Of a stretch of DNA of 64,000 nucleotides, positions 42,459-54,970 are shown piece by piece. A program made the translations under genes and the position numbers. Source of the stretch: Aquanectria penicillioides (Eukaryota; Ascomycota; Sordariomycetes; Hypocreales; Nectriaceae). Each line of letters starts with the position of its first letter. The stretch's first letter is position 1. The stretch lies in the NCBI GenBank assembly GCA_003415625.1, contig PYIU01000011.1, forward strand, positions 199,001-263,000, in the 5' to 3' direction. The notes beneath the pieces are model-generated. The model worked only from the letters and a program-made list of their open reading frames with translations. It did no database searches and had not been told where the DNA came from.

Positions 42459-45400
42459 CTAGGCCTCTAAATCGCCAATTATACCTCTCAATCTCAACTC
42501 CTCGCTTAGCTCTTTCAGCCTCACCGGTTTACTCAACAAGAGGTTGATTCCACTACTCGTAGCTTCATCATGGGCTTGATCTGATGCAAGTCCAGTCAGA
42601 GCGATGATGGTGGCAGGCTGGATTTGATGCTCCCGCTCAAACGCGCGAATTAGGCGCGCGGATTCAAACCCATCCATGACAGGCATCGAAATGTCCATCA
42701 GGATACACCGACAATGGTCGGGGTTCTGCTGGTACCTTTCAAGAGCTTCTTGGCCGTTGCCCGCCGTTACATATGACTGCCCTAGCTTCTTCATGTACGT
42801 TGACAAGATCTTCATGTTGATGAAATTGTCATCCACGAGGAGAAATGTCGGCTTGTCGCCCGGGTTTGTCGGTCTCGACGGGGAGGATAGTCTCGCGGGC
42901 TCGGCGGTTGCTCGCAGCAAGGAATTATTCTGCACCTCTGACGAGAAGCTTCTAGGAACTGACGCAGAAGGTGGCAAATTACACTCAGTGCTTGCCAGGT
43001 TCTTGGGCATTTTCTGGCGCTCTATCCATCGCTTCATTGCGATTGAAAACGACTTGGCCAGTTTTCGAGGACCAACGCTGGGCATGATTAGCTATCCTTC
43101 AAGGAAAGGCTGAGGAGGATACTTACGGCTGGGACGTAAACTCATACACCCCGGATCGAGGCTGCGACTCGAATTGAGAAGCAAGCTGATGTGCCACAAG
43201 CGTGTTGGCACATATCACGACGGATGGCGGTTTCATCGAGTTATCCTCTGTTTCCCAGCTCTTGGGCAATGCGTCTTCCGTGCAGAGGACGATATCAGGA
43301 GGCGGGGAACATGCGGTGGCATCTGTGATCAAATCCATGCGCAACCAATCTCTGCAGACATCCCGGGCCGAACACCGAGGCCCTAGATGAACGCCGTCAA
43401 CTTGAATGGCTTTGCATTTCGCAAAACCGGAAATCTTGACGCGCAAACCCTTAAGTTCTTGAAGGTGTGATTCGAATTCGTGATCCTTGTCCGAGATCTG
43501 ATGTTTCTCGCTTGGTGTCAATATCACAGGTGTCATGGGCAGGGAAACATCAACCACGGTTCCGACTCCGACTTTGCTGCTCACGGAAATTCTTCCTCCA
43601 AGCTGGGTGGTTATCTGCTTGACAAGACTCAACCCCAGTCCAGTTCCCGGTGACAAGTCGTCTTCTTGAGCAAAGGGCTTGAAAAGCTGGTGCTGGAGGT
43701 AATCCTCGCCGATGCCTCTGCCCGTGTCGGTTACCCGGATATTGATCCTAGTCGAATCACCGCCACTTTTCCTTGCGGTTTTAATCTGCTTCAACTCGAC
43801 TTTGATGTATCCTTGGTCAGTGTATTTCAAGGCGTTGCCGAATAAATTCATGACAATCCGACAAATAGCACCGGGCGAGGTGTGGCAAGTCCAAGACAGA
43901 GCCGGCTCAATGGCCAGAGAAATCAGCACGTCTTTGAAATGAAGCTGATATGTCCCGTCTTTTGCAAACTTAGGCCCAAACTCTTCCACGGCTTGCATCT
44001 GATCGAGCTGGTGCATGGCATCTGTGTCGGCGGAGGACTTGTTCTTCTGCCTGCGCAGCTGTTGGATCGAGAGGCGCTGGAAAATAAAACCGGCAAAGAC
44101 ACTGTCCACAACTTCCTCTGCCAGTGCGTCGAGGTTGGTATCCTTGAACAGATTTCGCGCGCCCATTCGCATCTGTCTTCCCGAGTTTGATCGCTGCATT
44201 TCCGATGACTTGCCATTGTTCTTCTTTTCCTCCTTTAAAAATTGACTCACTTTTGTAAAGTCCAGGAGATGATTGATGGTATCCGCGAGAGTGCGGCAGC
44301 ACGTTTCGACCATATGGACCATGTTTCCTTGGAAAACGTCGAGGTTGGTGTCGTTGAGGAGCTCAACCCCAAGAACCACGCCGTGGAGCGGCGATCTGAG
44401 CTCGTGAGACAGGGATCCAAGGGCATCCGACTTGATCTTTTCTGACAAGCTCGCCTCCAGACGATGAACCTCGGACATGGATAGCATGCCAAACGCTCTC
44501 AGGAAGCTCAAATCATCTTCTACGGTGAGAACTCGAGACGCCTTGGACGTATACACAAAACCACCCGAACACCATCTCTCCTTTCTCGCGTCCCAAATAG
44601 GAACAAATGCAACGCTTCGGGCTCCGGGAAAGGACTTCAGGAGAGCATTGGCTAGTTTCTGTCTGCCACACGATTTGTGATCATGGTTGTGTCGCTTGTT
44701 GCAAATGTCTTCATCATCTTTCAGGGTCTCGGCTCCCGGTGTCGGTTCTCTAGCCAGCCAGTGTTTCCAGGAGCTAGTGTAGTCGTATTCTGTTGAATCG
44801 TTGGACTGGAGGTCTCCGTTTGCGTCAAAGTTGAAAATGTGCCCTTTTGGATACAGGTACAGAAGCTTAGCCAGATGTTTCTTGGTGAGGGAGTTGAGCG
44901 GGCCAAAGGGCTGGCCTCCATAGACGCATAATTTGCTCGACGTCGAGGAACCGAGAACCTCGCAAGGCTGCATGAGAGATTCGTCTTCGAGCCAGCTTTG
45001 GTCGTCGTCGCTGTCGTTGTCGTAGCTGTCGGTTCGGGGCGAAGCATCCTCGCGATCGACGGGAGAATCACGGCTCTTGGGCACGGGAGAGGCAACAGCT
45101 CCCAGGTTTGCATCGAGGAAGAAGCATCCTTCGATCTCGATGGATTCTCGGATCAAGTTGGCTGCGCGTGGGAAAACTCTCTTGAACGAGTCACGAAGAG
45201 GTTGCGTTGCGCCGCCGTCAAACGGAGTGCTATGTCGAGCGTCATTGCCTACTTCAAACACAGTCGGGGGTGTTGAATCTGATGATGTAGAGTCCAGCCT
45301 TCGTCTCTTTGGTGGACGTGGGGGTGAGGGATCTGGCCCAGTCCGCGGTTCCTGCGCTGTATTTCTCGGCTCGCTCCCTGGTTTTATCCCTGGGCTTCCA

Positions 45401-46294
45401 TTCCTTGGAGCCTGGTGCGTGTCATACGTGTGGCCCTCCTTTGGCCGGTCCCGAAAGGCGGCTTCGCTGGGTTGATCTCGCCATGACGAGATGCTGGATT
45501 TTCCTTCGAGAAACGAACCGAGGCCTCGGTTCATCCGCTCACTGCGTCTGCGGGCGTCACAGTTTCGATTCGACTCGAGATGGTCCATCACGGTGCAGGA
45601 GAGGTTCCTCATGATTTGTGAATGTCGATCGGTCCATTCCGTCTCGGTGTTTTCGTCCGTGACGCAGAGCACGCCGATATTGACCCCGCGGTAGGTGCGG
45701 ACGGGAACAGCGGCGTAGAACTTCACGGGAGTGCCGGGGAGGCAGTAGGGCTTTGTCATGAATCGCGGATCGGCCGTGATGTCGCGCACGAGGATCGTCG
45801 GGATGCCCTCGGCTACGTTGTCTTTCTCGAAGTCGATGGGATCGCTGGCGCATAGAACGTGCTCGCATACGCCCAGGGACCGTGGAATGGCGATGCCACA
45901 CATGCCCACGTCCTCGTCCAGGCCATTTTCCTTCTGTACATCGGGGCCAAGACATAAACTCGCAGTGGCTTCTGCGACAATGTATTGATGTGACTGGTCG
46001 AAGAGAGACAAGAAGGATCGGGAGGTGCCGGTCTGGGACAGAGCGAGTTGCGCCAGAGCCGTCAAGATGCGGTCGCTCGAGGGCCGAACTTCTTCGGGGG
46101 TGGGAGGGCGTCCATTTTCGATGAAGTTGAAGGCGAAGTTGGCGAGCAGAGGAGCGTTGTATCTGCATATCAGAAGTCCAGCGTTAGCCCGGTGGGCGGA
46201 TTGGATTTCAACAGCGCAGCAGGACAAACCTGAATGTCTCGCGCTCTCGCGCCGGCTCCGACACGGGGCGATGCGTCAGAGGCGGGGCCGCCAT
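42459..46294 (-). CDS. GAF-domain hybrid histidine kinase
   Basis: Three exons (46294-46230, 46162-43127, 43077-42459) give 1239 residues. Both splices rebuild conserved text: MAAPPLTHRPVSEP...TFRYNAPLLANF at the start and TSQPVGPRKLAKSF before the receiver. The order is a GAF domain (about 50-230), a disordered Ser/Pro-rich linker, a HisKA box SHELRSPLHG with the phospho-His near residue 608, then the HATPase N box (NLFGNALKYTDQG), G1 (DTGRGIGE), F (FKPFAQED) and G2 (GTGLGLSL). A C-terminal receiver carries VDDN, a phospho-Asp near 1162 (LMDISMPVMDG) and a conserved Lys (LSKPVRL). All catalytic residues are present. It would pass phosphate from His to Asp and on to an HPt protein (Ypd1), feeding a stress MAPK pathway. 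The signal is unknown. Confidence 0.92.
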
Positions 46295-47742
46295 GGGACA
46301 AGAACAGCGTCTACTTCATGAAGTCGAGATGTTGATGCTGGATGCGGAGGACTAGAAGAAGTCGAGACGGATATCCAAGAAAAGATGAGGGTTCAGCGGA
46401 TTTCTGGAAGCAAAGCAAAGACGATGGCCATGGCAATGGCAATGACAGCACGCCTCACACATGTCTCGGTTTAGCGCAAGCCCTGTGTGAGGCGGAAGTT
46501 CCCTAGGCTGCGTCCAGCGCATTGTGACATGGCTTTGTTTTGGGTTTTGCGGAGGCCAGCCCGGAACGGCCACTCACTTGAGATGGAGATGGAGATGGAG
46601 ATGGAGATGGACTTGGCCAGACCTGCTACAAATCGCTATGGACAAGGGCGAGACATGTCGTCGTGTTGCGTGGCATTGCTGTTCGATATCCTTCTCGATG
46701 AGGCTCTGGACACGGAGAATCGATGCTGCCGCTCGTTACGGCTTCGGCGAGCTCAGACCTCCTCAGGTGTCCATGGACCTGAGATCGAGGCCCGTTCTCT
46801 CGGAGCCCCGGCGAGTGGTCCAGATCTGACCTGTCATGGACCAGAGGGCGGTGTGCAGCGCAGAAACAAGCATCGACGTATAAGAGACCGTGGGAAGAAG
46901 GTCCGGGAGGTTCTCTCAGAATCTAGACCAAGCCACATCTCGATGACTCCGGCATCAACTTGGTGGCCAACTTTATTGTGACTGTGTTCTCCGCTTTGAA
47001 AGGGACTGCGCATTAAGCCAATCAAAGTATGACTTTTCGCCCCATAAAATATCAAAGAGAGTCGCATCACACAACTAACTTTTTCTACCTTTAACCTAAA
47101 GACCTGAGGCATGACGTTTGTGTTCCTTTGATCAACTAACAGCACCTTTTTTTTTTTTTATATATATATTTGTGCCATAACATTAGCTCTATCTTATTTC
47201 TGTAGCCTCATTAAATTTTTGCTACTTTGTAAATCATTGGGGATAGTATAGTGAGTTTTTTTTAATCGATTTTATTTTGGGCCTCTTTGGATAGTGACTG
47301 AAGCTATTTTGGTTGGTATCTCCTTCAGTGAAATGCGTGAGTTTTGCTGCCTAATTAGGCTTCATGCACAGCCCTCTTCAAAGTGGACAACACAACAGGC
47401 CAACTTGGTGTGCCTGACTAATGAGAGGGGCCAATCAATGAGATAGTTCTCCTAGAAGAAACACCGCTCCTAGTCCGAAACAGGGAAATGTTCCACAATC
47501 CCATGGATGGAGGCGTCAGGACTTTGGCAGCGGACAAGAGGAATCGTCTCCAAATGCCAGGCCGTGTCTAAATCACCGAGGATTGTGGAGTTGCCGATTC
47601 TTGGACCGCTTGATATCATTCCAAAACAGTTACGAGTATTCTGGAATGTCCCAGGAATATCTAGTTGCCCACAAGGAGGCTCACACACTGGGCTTGCAGA
47701 CCGCAGAACCCGCCCGCGTCTCAGAGCGGCAGTAGTTGACTT
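46295..47742. other. 1.4-kb intergenic region with a GAGATG hexamer run
   Basis: No supported gene. (GAGATG)x5 lies at 46580-46609, and a T-tract followed by (TA)n at 47147-47168. Plus-strand frames over the hexamer run are repeat artefacts. Confidence 0.45.
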
Positions 47743-48810
47743 TCATTCCGGTTGCATTCCCTTGACCTCCAGCTGCGCCCAGAGCTTTTTGTCCTCTGCC
47801 AGGATATTCTTCTCCGCAAAGTCACCGCTAAAATCAATCGGTGGAAGCAGAGTTTGAGATGGAGCCACGTGGGCTCTAACATCAGGCTTTTCTCTCGTCC
47901 CACATTGCATAGCTTCGACCACCCGTCCTTCGCTAAACTCTACCTCAGTAACAAGGCGAAGCATCACTTGGGCAACCTCAGTCGCTGTCAAGTCCATGTC
48001 AAACTCGTGCACCTCTGCCTTGCAATGGTCTTGAAATACAGCCGGCGTGAACGTGGTGCCGGGACACACTGTGCTGACCCGGATGTTGAGACGAGGTTTC
48101 AGTTGAGCCAGGCTGAGGCTGATACAGTGGCGTCCCAATGGTTGGCAGATAGGCGCCTTGAGATGAGACAAAGATCAAATTACCCAAGATTTCTTTTTGA
48201 AGCCAGTAGTCGATGGCGATTTGTGCAAATCGAATTGGCCCCATGACGTTGACGGCGAGGATTTGGTACACGCCAGGTGCACCATTTGGATCATCCTTTG
48301 CCAGAGGAGAAATCCCAGGTGCGTTCCAGAAAGAGCTCTCTGGTGGTTCCCTACGCGTTGGGGAGTGAGCGCAAATGGGATTGCAACCAAAGGGGTCATT
48401 GACCGAGACATTTGCTCAAAGTTTGAGAAATGTCTGTTCTCGTGGTAGAAAACCACGTTACAGAGCTACTCCACTTACCATATGCCAGCCGCAGGACAAA
48501 GCAAGTCGGCCTTTCCAAAACTATCCAATGAAAACTGCCAAGTGGCGGCAATGTGAAACCAGCACTAATCCATTTGATGGGACACGGCCAACGACGTGTC
48601 TTTGGCTGGAGGATGCGGAAATTTGCCTATTGTTTCTTGGGCCTCCTCTGCACGCAGTGCACTGTCTGCAAACACCACAGCGCAACCAGCATTAAGAAGC
48701 TGCTCTGCAAAGGCATGGCCGATGACTGGACATCTACTGCGTCAGCTCTCGTTCTAGAAATCTCCCGACTGTTGGTACATACCGCTTCCTGAACCAGTGA
48801 CAATGGCATA
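47743..48810 (-). pseudogene. Broken short-chain dehydrogenase (15-PGDH-like), active-site segment deleted
   Basis: Read from the right, the parts are QYAIVTGSGSG, an intron, VIGHAFAEQLLNAGCAVVFA, a stop codon in frame at 48565-48567, then FGKADLLCPAAGIW, a clear intron with a GTAAGT donor, EPPESSFWNAPG, and VYQILAVNVMGPIRFAQIAI with NLIFVSSQGAYLPTIGTPLYQ. The sequence then jumps frame directly to LAQLKPRLNIRVSTVCPG. The residues after the active-site Tyr, including the catalytic Lys of YxxxK, are missing at this junction (about 48110-48130). One nonsense codon and one deletion in the active site show that it is not functional. No start codon is obvious. Confidence 0.72.
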
Positions 48811-49729
48811 CTGTGTTGGTGTGGGAGGGTACAGGGTAGGTCACGTGGTGTAGATGAATTTGTGTGACATTCAGGAATGATGTGATACAGTGAGGTATTG
48901 ATAGTGGTGAATGTTAAGCCATAACCCAAGGAAAGCGAGGAATATTTATACAGGCGATTTGACTAATTCCGACGTTGTTTGAGACACTTGAATGCTGTTT
49001 ACAATTGAATGAAGCTCGTGATGCAATCTAGTTGAGAGCTCCGATCAAACTGCCTTCAAGGACGCATCGGGCCGACGGGCGCACTGCGGCCATGCTGTAT
49101 TGATGTTCTAGTATTTGTTGAATTGATACATGGAAATCGATGCAGGAAATAAGTGAGTGAAAGTTGCGTTAGATTAAACTGCGGAAGAAACGTCTGAACA
49201 ACTAGCGAAAAGCCTTCTAAGGCATTGTTTAATTCCAATCTTGATGGAATTTGTAAAATTGCTCAACTCGACCTGATTAAACAAGAAGAATATTCCGGTA
49301 TATTTATCGAAACCCATCATGCGACGTATCGGATGAGCGATGAAGTCACCAAAACACGAAATGACTGGAGTTGACCCTTTGAAAACGGGTCTCTCATTCA
49401 TTGGGAGCCGTGTTTTTGGTATGTGCTACCAGCCGCATATTCATGCATTCACTTACGCAAGATATCGTGGCCTTGTCTAGTTCTTGAATCCGTCTGCGAG
49501 TTTGTACCAATTTATTTTTTGGCAAACGATTGGGTTTGGCTGCTAGGTGTAGTCTCCTTCAAGTAGACTGAGTATCACGGCATGCACAAAAGAGAAAAGC
49601 CACACTATGGACGTGGCATTTGTCCATAGTTCTTAGATCAGTCTTGTTGGTACTACAATGCGTTACACATGACTTGGTTAGATTCATGAAGGCAGCGGAG
49701 TTGGTGGAATCTTGGACTTCAAAATGTTC
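48811..49729. other. Intergenic region without a recognised gene
   Basis: Only short frames with no family resemblance. No repeat is seen. Confidence 0.4.
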
Positions 49730-51450
49730 TGTTATAAAGGATCGTTCTCCTGGACGATGACGTGCTCCTCTTCTGTCCACAGATGGGTAGGTTTACTTCG
49801 GGCCCCCAACTGCCTGTTTACACAGGCACCATTTTCAGAGAGAATTTGGACCACGAGATGCTGGACGCTATTCGATGCTGCGTCAAGGATTCCCCAAACT
49901 TGATCCCAGTCCCAGAACCGCAGCAAAGGCTCGACTATATCCCGGTGCCCCTTCGTGGCGGCAGCTTCAAGTGAAATGTGCATTAGCGGCAACCCCTGCG
50001 TCGAGGAGCATTTGCACTATCCTCTTGCCGTAATGCCCGCCTTGAGCATCCATGTTGGCGCCATGTTCCAGAAGGAGCTTCACATCTGTGTTTTTTGAGT
50101 TCCTTGATCATTTAACCCAATCGAGCAGCTCTTCTTGTGTGCTACACTCATCTAGGGCATCGAAAATAATTTTGAACTCTTGTCCCGATGACTGTATCAT
50201 GGTAGATAAGATAGACATTAGATCCTTTGTGTAAACTTGTCTCTCACCATTCTCATAGCTATCCATAACGATTGCATTGGGTGTACTTTTCGAGTACGGC
50301 AGGCTAGGGAGAGCTGTGGAATGAGAGATCTAAGGGAGACCACTCAGTGTTTGCCTTTCAGGATCTCTAGTATCGAAGAAAAAGTAGATAAGGTGTTGGT
50401 TCCTCTCCTTATCTCGTTCTGAATGAAGCGTAGATACCATCTTTGAGCTCAATATTGTCTTCCCTGAACCTGGGATGCCGCGTATCCAAACATTTCGGCA
50501 AGTCTCATCCCTCCATGGCAGAAGCTTGTGTCCTTGGAGAAGCCAGGAACATGTCCCAGGGCGATGATTGTTCAGGGCTAGTGTGAGGCTACTTTCAACG
50601 TCTGGGGCCGCTAACCATTTCCTGACCCTCCCTAGTTGAATCTGCACGCGAGTCTCCCGACTCCAGGCTTCACGTCGTCGAGACCAATCACAACTAGGCA
50701 GAATAATCAGCAGCCATTTACTAGAGCAAATAGTACGGCACCAACTTGAATTCAATTGCCCAACAATGTCGGCTGCCTTCGGGTTGGACTGAACGTCAGA
50801 TGGATGCACAAATGTGAGCAGTTCTTTCGCACATGCCGTTGCAGTAGCAGCTGTATACCTATGCCACTGATCATTTTTGAGTGGATCCGCATAATCTGAT
50901 ATCCCTCGTATGGAAACACAAGGGAAGTTATTCATCAGCCTTGCCGATTCGATTCTAGACATATCGCATTTTGGTCGTTTTTGATCTGATCCCTTGTTGG
51001 TGCACGCTCGACCACTTCTGAGTTCTGACCCAGTCGCAATCACTCCGTAGTGAATAAAAGGCGCATTATCATCTAGCTTATCTGAACCTGTTCTGATGGC
51101 TCTTCAAAAATCACAGGACCTGCAGGTCAAGCCCTCTTGATGAGTATAGTCTGAGGCAAAGAGGATATCGTTTTCTAGCCCTGGGCGCATCCACCTTACT
51201 CTCATACGCTCCGAAAATTTCTGCAACATATTATCAATGTAACGCGATATCATATTGTCTCGAATTTCACGTCGAGCTTCTAGGGTAGAAAGGGCAGAGC
51301 GAATAGCCCGAAGTGGCTGGTTGAGATGATATGCGACCTTGAATGACCCGTCTGCAAGTCTTTTCCCGAAATTGTATGCAACCACGCCACCATTCTTCTT
51401 GTCACTGCTGATGACTACATCACCTAGATGGGCATCATTCTTGTGATCGT
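49730..51450 (-). pseudogene. Relic of an NLR-like gene: nucleoside-phosphorylase domain, NACHT, ankyrin repeats
   Basis: From the right, a phosphorylase-type effector domain (HLGDVVISSDKKNGGVVAYN, FGKRLADGSFKV, RPGLENDILFASDYTHQEG) runs into a nonsense TGA near 51101. It resumes in frame (FIHYGVIATGSE, NNFPCVSIRGISDYAD, then TATACAKELLTFV). A linker leads to the NACHT P-loop VWIRGIPGSGKTILSS near 50480 and FFFDTRDPERQ, where the frame ends at 50330. Remnants of ankyrin repeats (ATKGHRDIVEPLL, VVQILSENGACVN) appear at 49990-49750. Fungal proteins with this layout are NOD-like receptors linked to non-self recognition and programmed cell death. Most of the NACHT domain and repeat array is missing and at least two stops interrupt it, so this copy is dead. 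Confidence 0.72.
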
Positions 51451-51917
51451 CATTATCTTCACTGACTTTCGGGACGCCTGCTCTAAACCTTTAGCCCGAC
51501 AGATCCTTCACAGGTTTGGTGGAAGAGAAATAGTCAGGGTTTCAGTTGAGTTTCCTCTAGCCTTTGAGAGAAGAAGTACTCCTCTTATAGACCCAGTGCT
51601 TGGAACTGCTGATATTCGCTTGTTAGCTCGATTTTTCGAGGAATAACCTCTAGAGCTCCTTGGTCGCTCCGCTTGATTCGAGTGAAAATGCCAGTCATTT
51701 ATATTCCGCGTAGCCCGTGGTATGGAATGGAATGCTTGCATTGGAACGTATATCTTTCGGATCATGTTATTCCATGGAGATGCCCTAGGGACAGCCACAA
51801 CTAAACTTGGCATGTTATGTTCAATACACATATTTTATTTGTCACGCATATGTAGAATACACATACACACATATGCATAGCAAAAATCTTTCAATACCCC
51901 CATTCATCTATTTACAG

Positions 51918-52730
51918 TTACGCGAAGCCTATAGATGCTGGCGCCTTTCTCTTCCTATGCTGATAAAGAGCGCAGAAGGTCATCACTGCCATAATAGACC
52001 ATCTCTCTCCAAGTTTTCCTGATGATCCAGTACCCATGAATTGAAACTTGGCCGTTTTAGCGAGACTTGATTTAGCCAAGGTCCAAGTTGCAACCACTTC
52101 GTTCCCATCGTTATTGGTGTTTGAGTTCGTTATTGTGTATAAGCTCTCATTGTCAAATCCGCTGCTCAGCTGGCCTTGAGCGATGTGCACAAGCTCCCAG
52201 CCGTCTTTGTCACCACCGAGACCCTTGACGGCGTCTCCGGATGACCGCTGCCACTCAAACGTCTCCCGATTATGAGTTGGTTCCACCTCAATGCTGAATC
52301 GAAAACTGCTGGATAAGCGACCTTTGGGCATATTTCTCACAGTCTCGTTGGTAGTCAATCCCCCAGTCCTTGAAATTGGGGGCAGTTGGACAACTAAGAA
52401 GCCATCTGCCTCGCCCCATGAAGCAGACGCGAGAATTTTGGAGGAACTTTTGGGTCCAAACCGCAGCACCATCTCTGGGGAATTCCAACTACTCCAGGAA
52501 AAGAAATTCAGCGGCTGATTCTGGTGCTCCGCTATGATATACTCATTGGAGGTGATGCTGTTGTGATACAAATTGAAAAGGGCCGGAAATTTGTGATTTG
52601 TCGCATCTGATAAATGAGAAGTTTGTGGAAGAGCATCTTGCGTGACTAGGCCGTCGGCGGGTGCTGTGGCGCCGGACGGAGATTCGACAGGATCACGGTT
52701 ATTGCTTGATACAGCCCTAGAATAATCCAT
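51918..52730 (-). CDS. Uncharacterised fungal protein, possibly Tubby-C/LURP-like
   Basis: 270 residues, one exon. I do not recognise a named family with certainty. After a Ser/Pro-rich N-terminus of ~45 residues, the rest alternates short hydrophobic and polar strands (FNLYHNSITSNEYIIAEH, ETFEWQRSSG, GWELVHIA, VATWTLAKSSLAKTAKFQFM). This suggests a beta-rich barrel such as the Tubby-C-like/LOR fold seen in many fungal proteins. The C-terminus has a short hydrophobic stretch (WSIMAVMTFCALYQHRKRK) that could be a membrane-touching helix with a basic cap. No catalytic motif is seen. The frame is intact, unlike its neighbours to the right. Confidence 0.5.
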   Translation of the reverse strand: MDYSRAVSSNNRDPVESPSGATAPADGLVTQDALPQTSHLSDATNHKFPALFNLYHNSITSNEYIIAEHQNQPLNFFSWSSWNSPEMVLRFGPKSSSKILASASWGEADGFLVVQLPPISRTGGLTTNETVRNMPKGRLSSSFRFSIEVEPTHNRETFEWQRSSGDAVKGLGGDKDGWELVHIAQGQLSSGFDNESLYTITNSNTNNDGNEVVATWTLAKSSLAKTAKFQFMGTGSSGKLGERWSIMAVMTFCALYQHRKRKAPASIGFA

Positions 52731-53996
52731 TGTTGGACTAATGCTTTGACTTATGGATTCCAGCGGTAATGGAAAGTGAAAATATAACGTGAGACTGCCT
52801 CACTAATATATTGGATGACAGAGGCTTTCCTCAATCAGACAAGAACTTTACTCGTGTTACGACGAGCAGCTTGTTCATCTCTGCGCATTAAGTTAGCTTG
52901 GTGTCTTGTGATAACTCCGCCAGAAAAAGCCTCACCGAAGGATCCAAATCAAAAGGCTCACCATCTTGGTCACGTATGCAATACAAGCACACATGAACAA
53001 CTCCAACCACCTGAAAGGCTTGACACCCACCGCACATCTCGCTACAAATACGAGCCATGTGCATTAGGTCCCACAGCTCGGGCCACCGCAGCCACGAAAC
53101 CGGCAATATGGGGTGAGAATCACAAATTTAACCGTTGTGCTTGGCGACGTTGGTCAGGCTCGTAGAAGCCTGACATGGTGGCTTAACCCGCTCTAGTTAG
53201 GCCGTAACGTAGAAACCGGAGACGGGCTTCCAAACAGATGACAAGAACAACCGTACCCTGTGACTTGACAAGGGTATTTTCCACCTATCATCATGAAGGA
53301 TCCTAATGGATATACGTCGTAACTTCTCATGTCATCACATCACATGAATGTAGGCCTTGGCACACGAGTCGCAGACTGTGTGGCAGTAATCAATAGGAAC
53401 TGTGCACGCAACTAGTCGTTAGCAGCAAATCAAAGTTAAGAAGTGGTTCAGCAACAAGTGAAGACCAAGCATTTCTGAGTCGCTTGGCTGACAGTTTATC
53501 ATTGTCCGAACTCTGGTAGTCGGTGTTCAATTGGTTGAAGCTCTTAGTAGTAGATCTAATGTCGCTAAGTAACTGATGATGCTCTATAGAGTAGTGCTGT
53601 GAGCTTGATATAGTGATGCGTGTATTGGCACTTTCGGGAACCTAGTAGAAGACATGACTCTTAATTCGAGCTTAAAAAATATATATATATAGTCTAGTTA
53701 CTAGTTGTTATGGATAAGAAAACAATAATTTATCGTGCAATACTCGATGTTGGGATTTTATAGAGGGCCAACAGTTTAAAATTCTACCAATAATGCAGCG
53801 AGGTCTCGGTATGAGTCACGCCGGGCTGTTGGATTATTCCAGCGTTACAGCTTTCACTCGATATACTATGGGGCGTCTTACGTGAGACTCCGAATCAAAG
53901 AAAAGCGCCGTCCTTTCATGTTCAAGAGGAACTAAGTTCTCTAAGTAATATTTGATCGATTACAATTGCTTGTGCAGCATTTATCATCTCATTGAC
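52731..53996. other. 1.3-kb intergenic region
   Basis: No supported gene. It holds the divergent promoters of the unknown protein and the peptidase, and a (TA)n run near 53677-53692. Confidence 0.45.
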
Positions 53997-54740
53997 ATGT
54001 CGGATATTCACCTCACCCGGGTCCTTGTCACTGGCTTTGGCGTAAGTCCTATTCAATCTCACCTGAACATAGGCTGATGTAAAAATTCATAGGCCTTCCA
54101 AGACATCACTATTAACCCATCCTTCGAAATTACAAAACGTCTACCGCAATCTTTGCCGGGTGTTAAGATTATCGCTCACCCGGAACCAATTAAGGCAGGG
54201 TATCGCTCGCTGCTGCAAATTTCGCCACAGTTGATCCAGCAACATAACCCGGATATTGTGCTTCACATTGGCTTAGCAGTTGAGAGGGACTACTTTGCTG
54301 TAGAGCAGAGTGCTTGTCGTGACGGATACCATCAGTATCCAGATGTTGACCGTCAGGTGATTCCAAAGGCCGAAGTGCAGAAGATTTGGGGCAAGAAGAG
54401 CGCCGAGAGACTTGAAACCTCCTTGGATTTGGAGGGAGCGGTTGAACTCTGGAAACATAATTTCAGGCTGGCATCAGTAACTGGGAAGCCAACAAAGAAA
54501 GGAAAGGTTCATCAGAAGGCGGGGGGCAGGGATTCAGTTGACCTGAGGCTTTCAGACGACGTCGGCGACTATGTTTGCGGGTTGGTTTACTATGCATCGC
54601 TAACGGAGATGAGCAAGAGGCAAGACGGCAGACGGAATGTTGTCTTTTTACACGTGCCGCCGCTTTCGGGAGAGGAGGACTTTGAAACGGGACAAGCAGT
54701 GGTGGAGTCTCTTATTCTGGCCCTCGTGCAGACTTTATAA
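53997..54740 (+). CDS. Pyroglutamyl-peptidase I-like cysteine peptidase (C15)
   Basis: Two exons (53997-54041 and 54093-54740) give 230 residues. The splice forms VLVTGFG-AFQDITINPS, the hallmark N-terminus of pyroglutamyl peptidase (GFGPF...NPS). Candidate catalytic residues appear in order: Glu in LAVERDYFAVEQSA, Cys in DVGDYVCGLVYY, and His in VVFLHVPPLSGEEDF. The family removes N-terminal pyroglutamate from peptides. Fungal homologues are slightly longer than the ~215-residue bacterial enzymes, as here. No signal peptide is seen, so it is predicted to be cytosolic. It converges on the VWA gene. Confidence 0.86.
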
Positions 54741-54970
54741 TTTGCGAAGACTGCTTTTTGAATCCAACTTTCATCATGATACGTAGCATAAGGCAATGGC
54801 TAGGTATATTTATTTCATCTGATTTCCATCATTGCCCGATGTAGACAATCTGGACAGATTCCTTCAACATGCCTCGTATCTAGCGAAGCGCGCAACTCTT
54901 ATTGTACATACAAGACACAAGGCGGTTGGTATCAATAGATTTGTGATAGGTAGATGACTTTTCTCTCATC

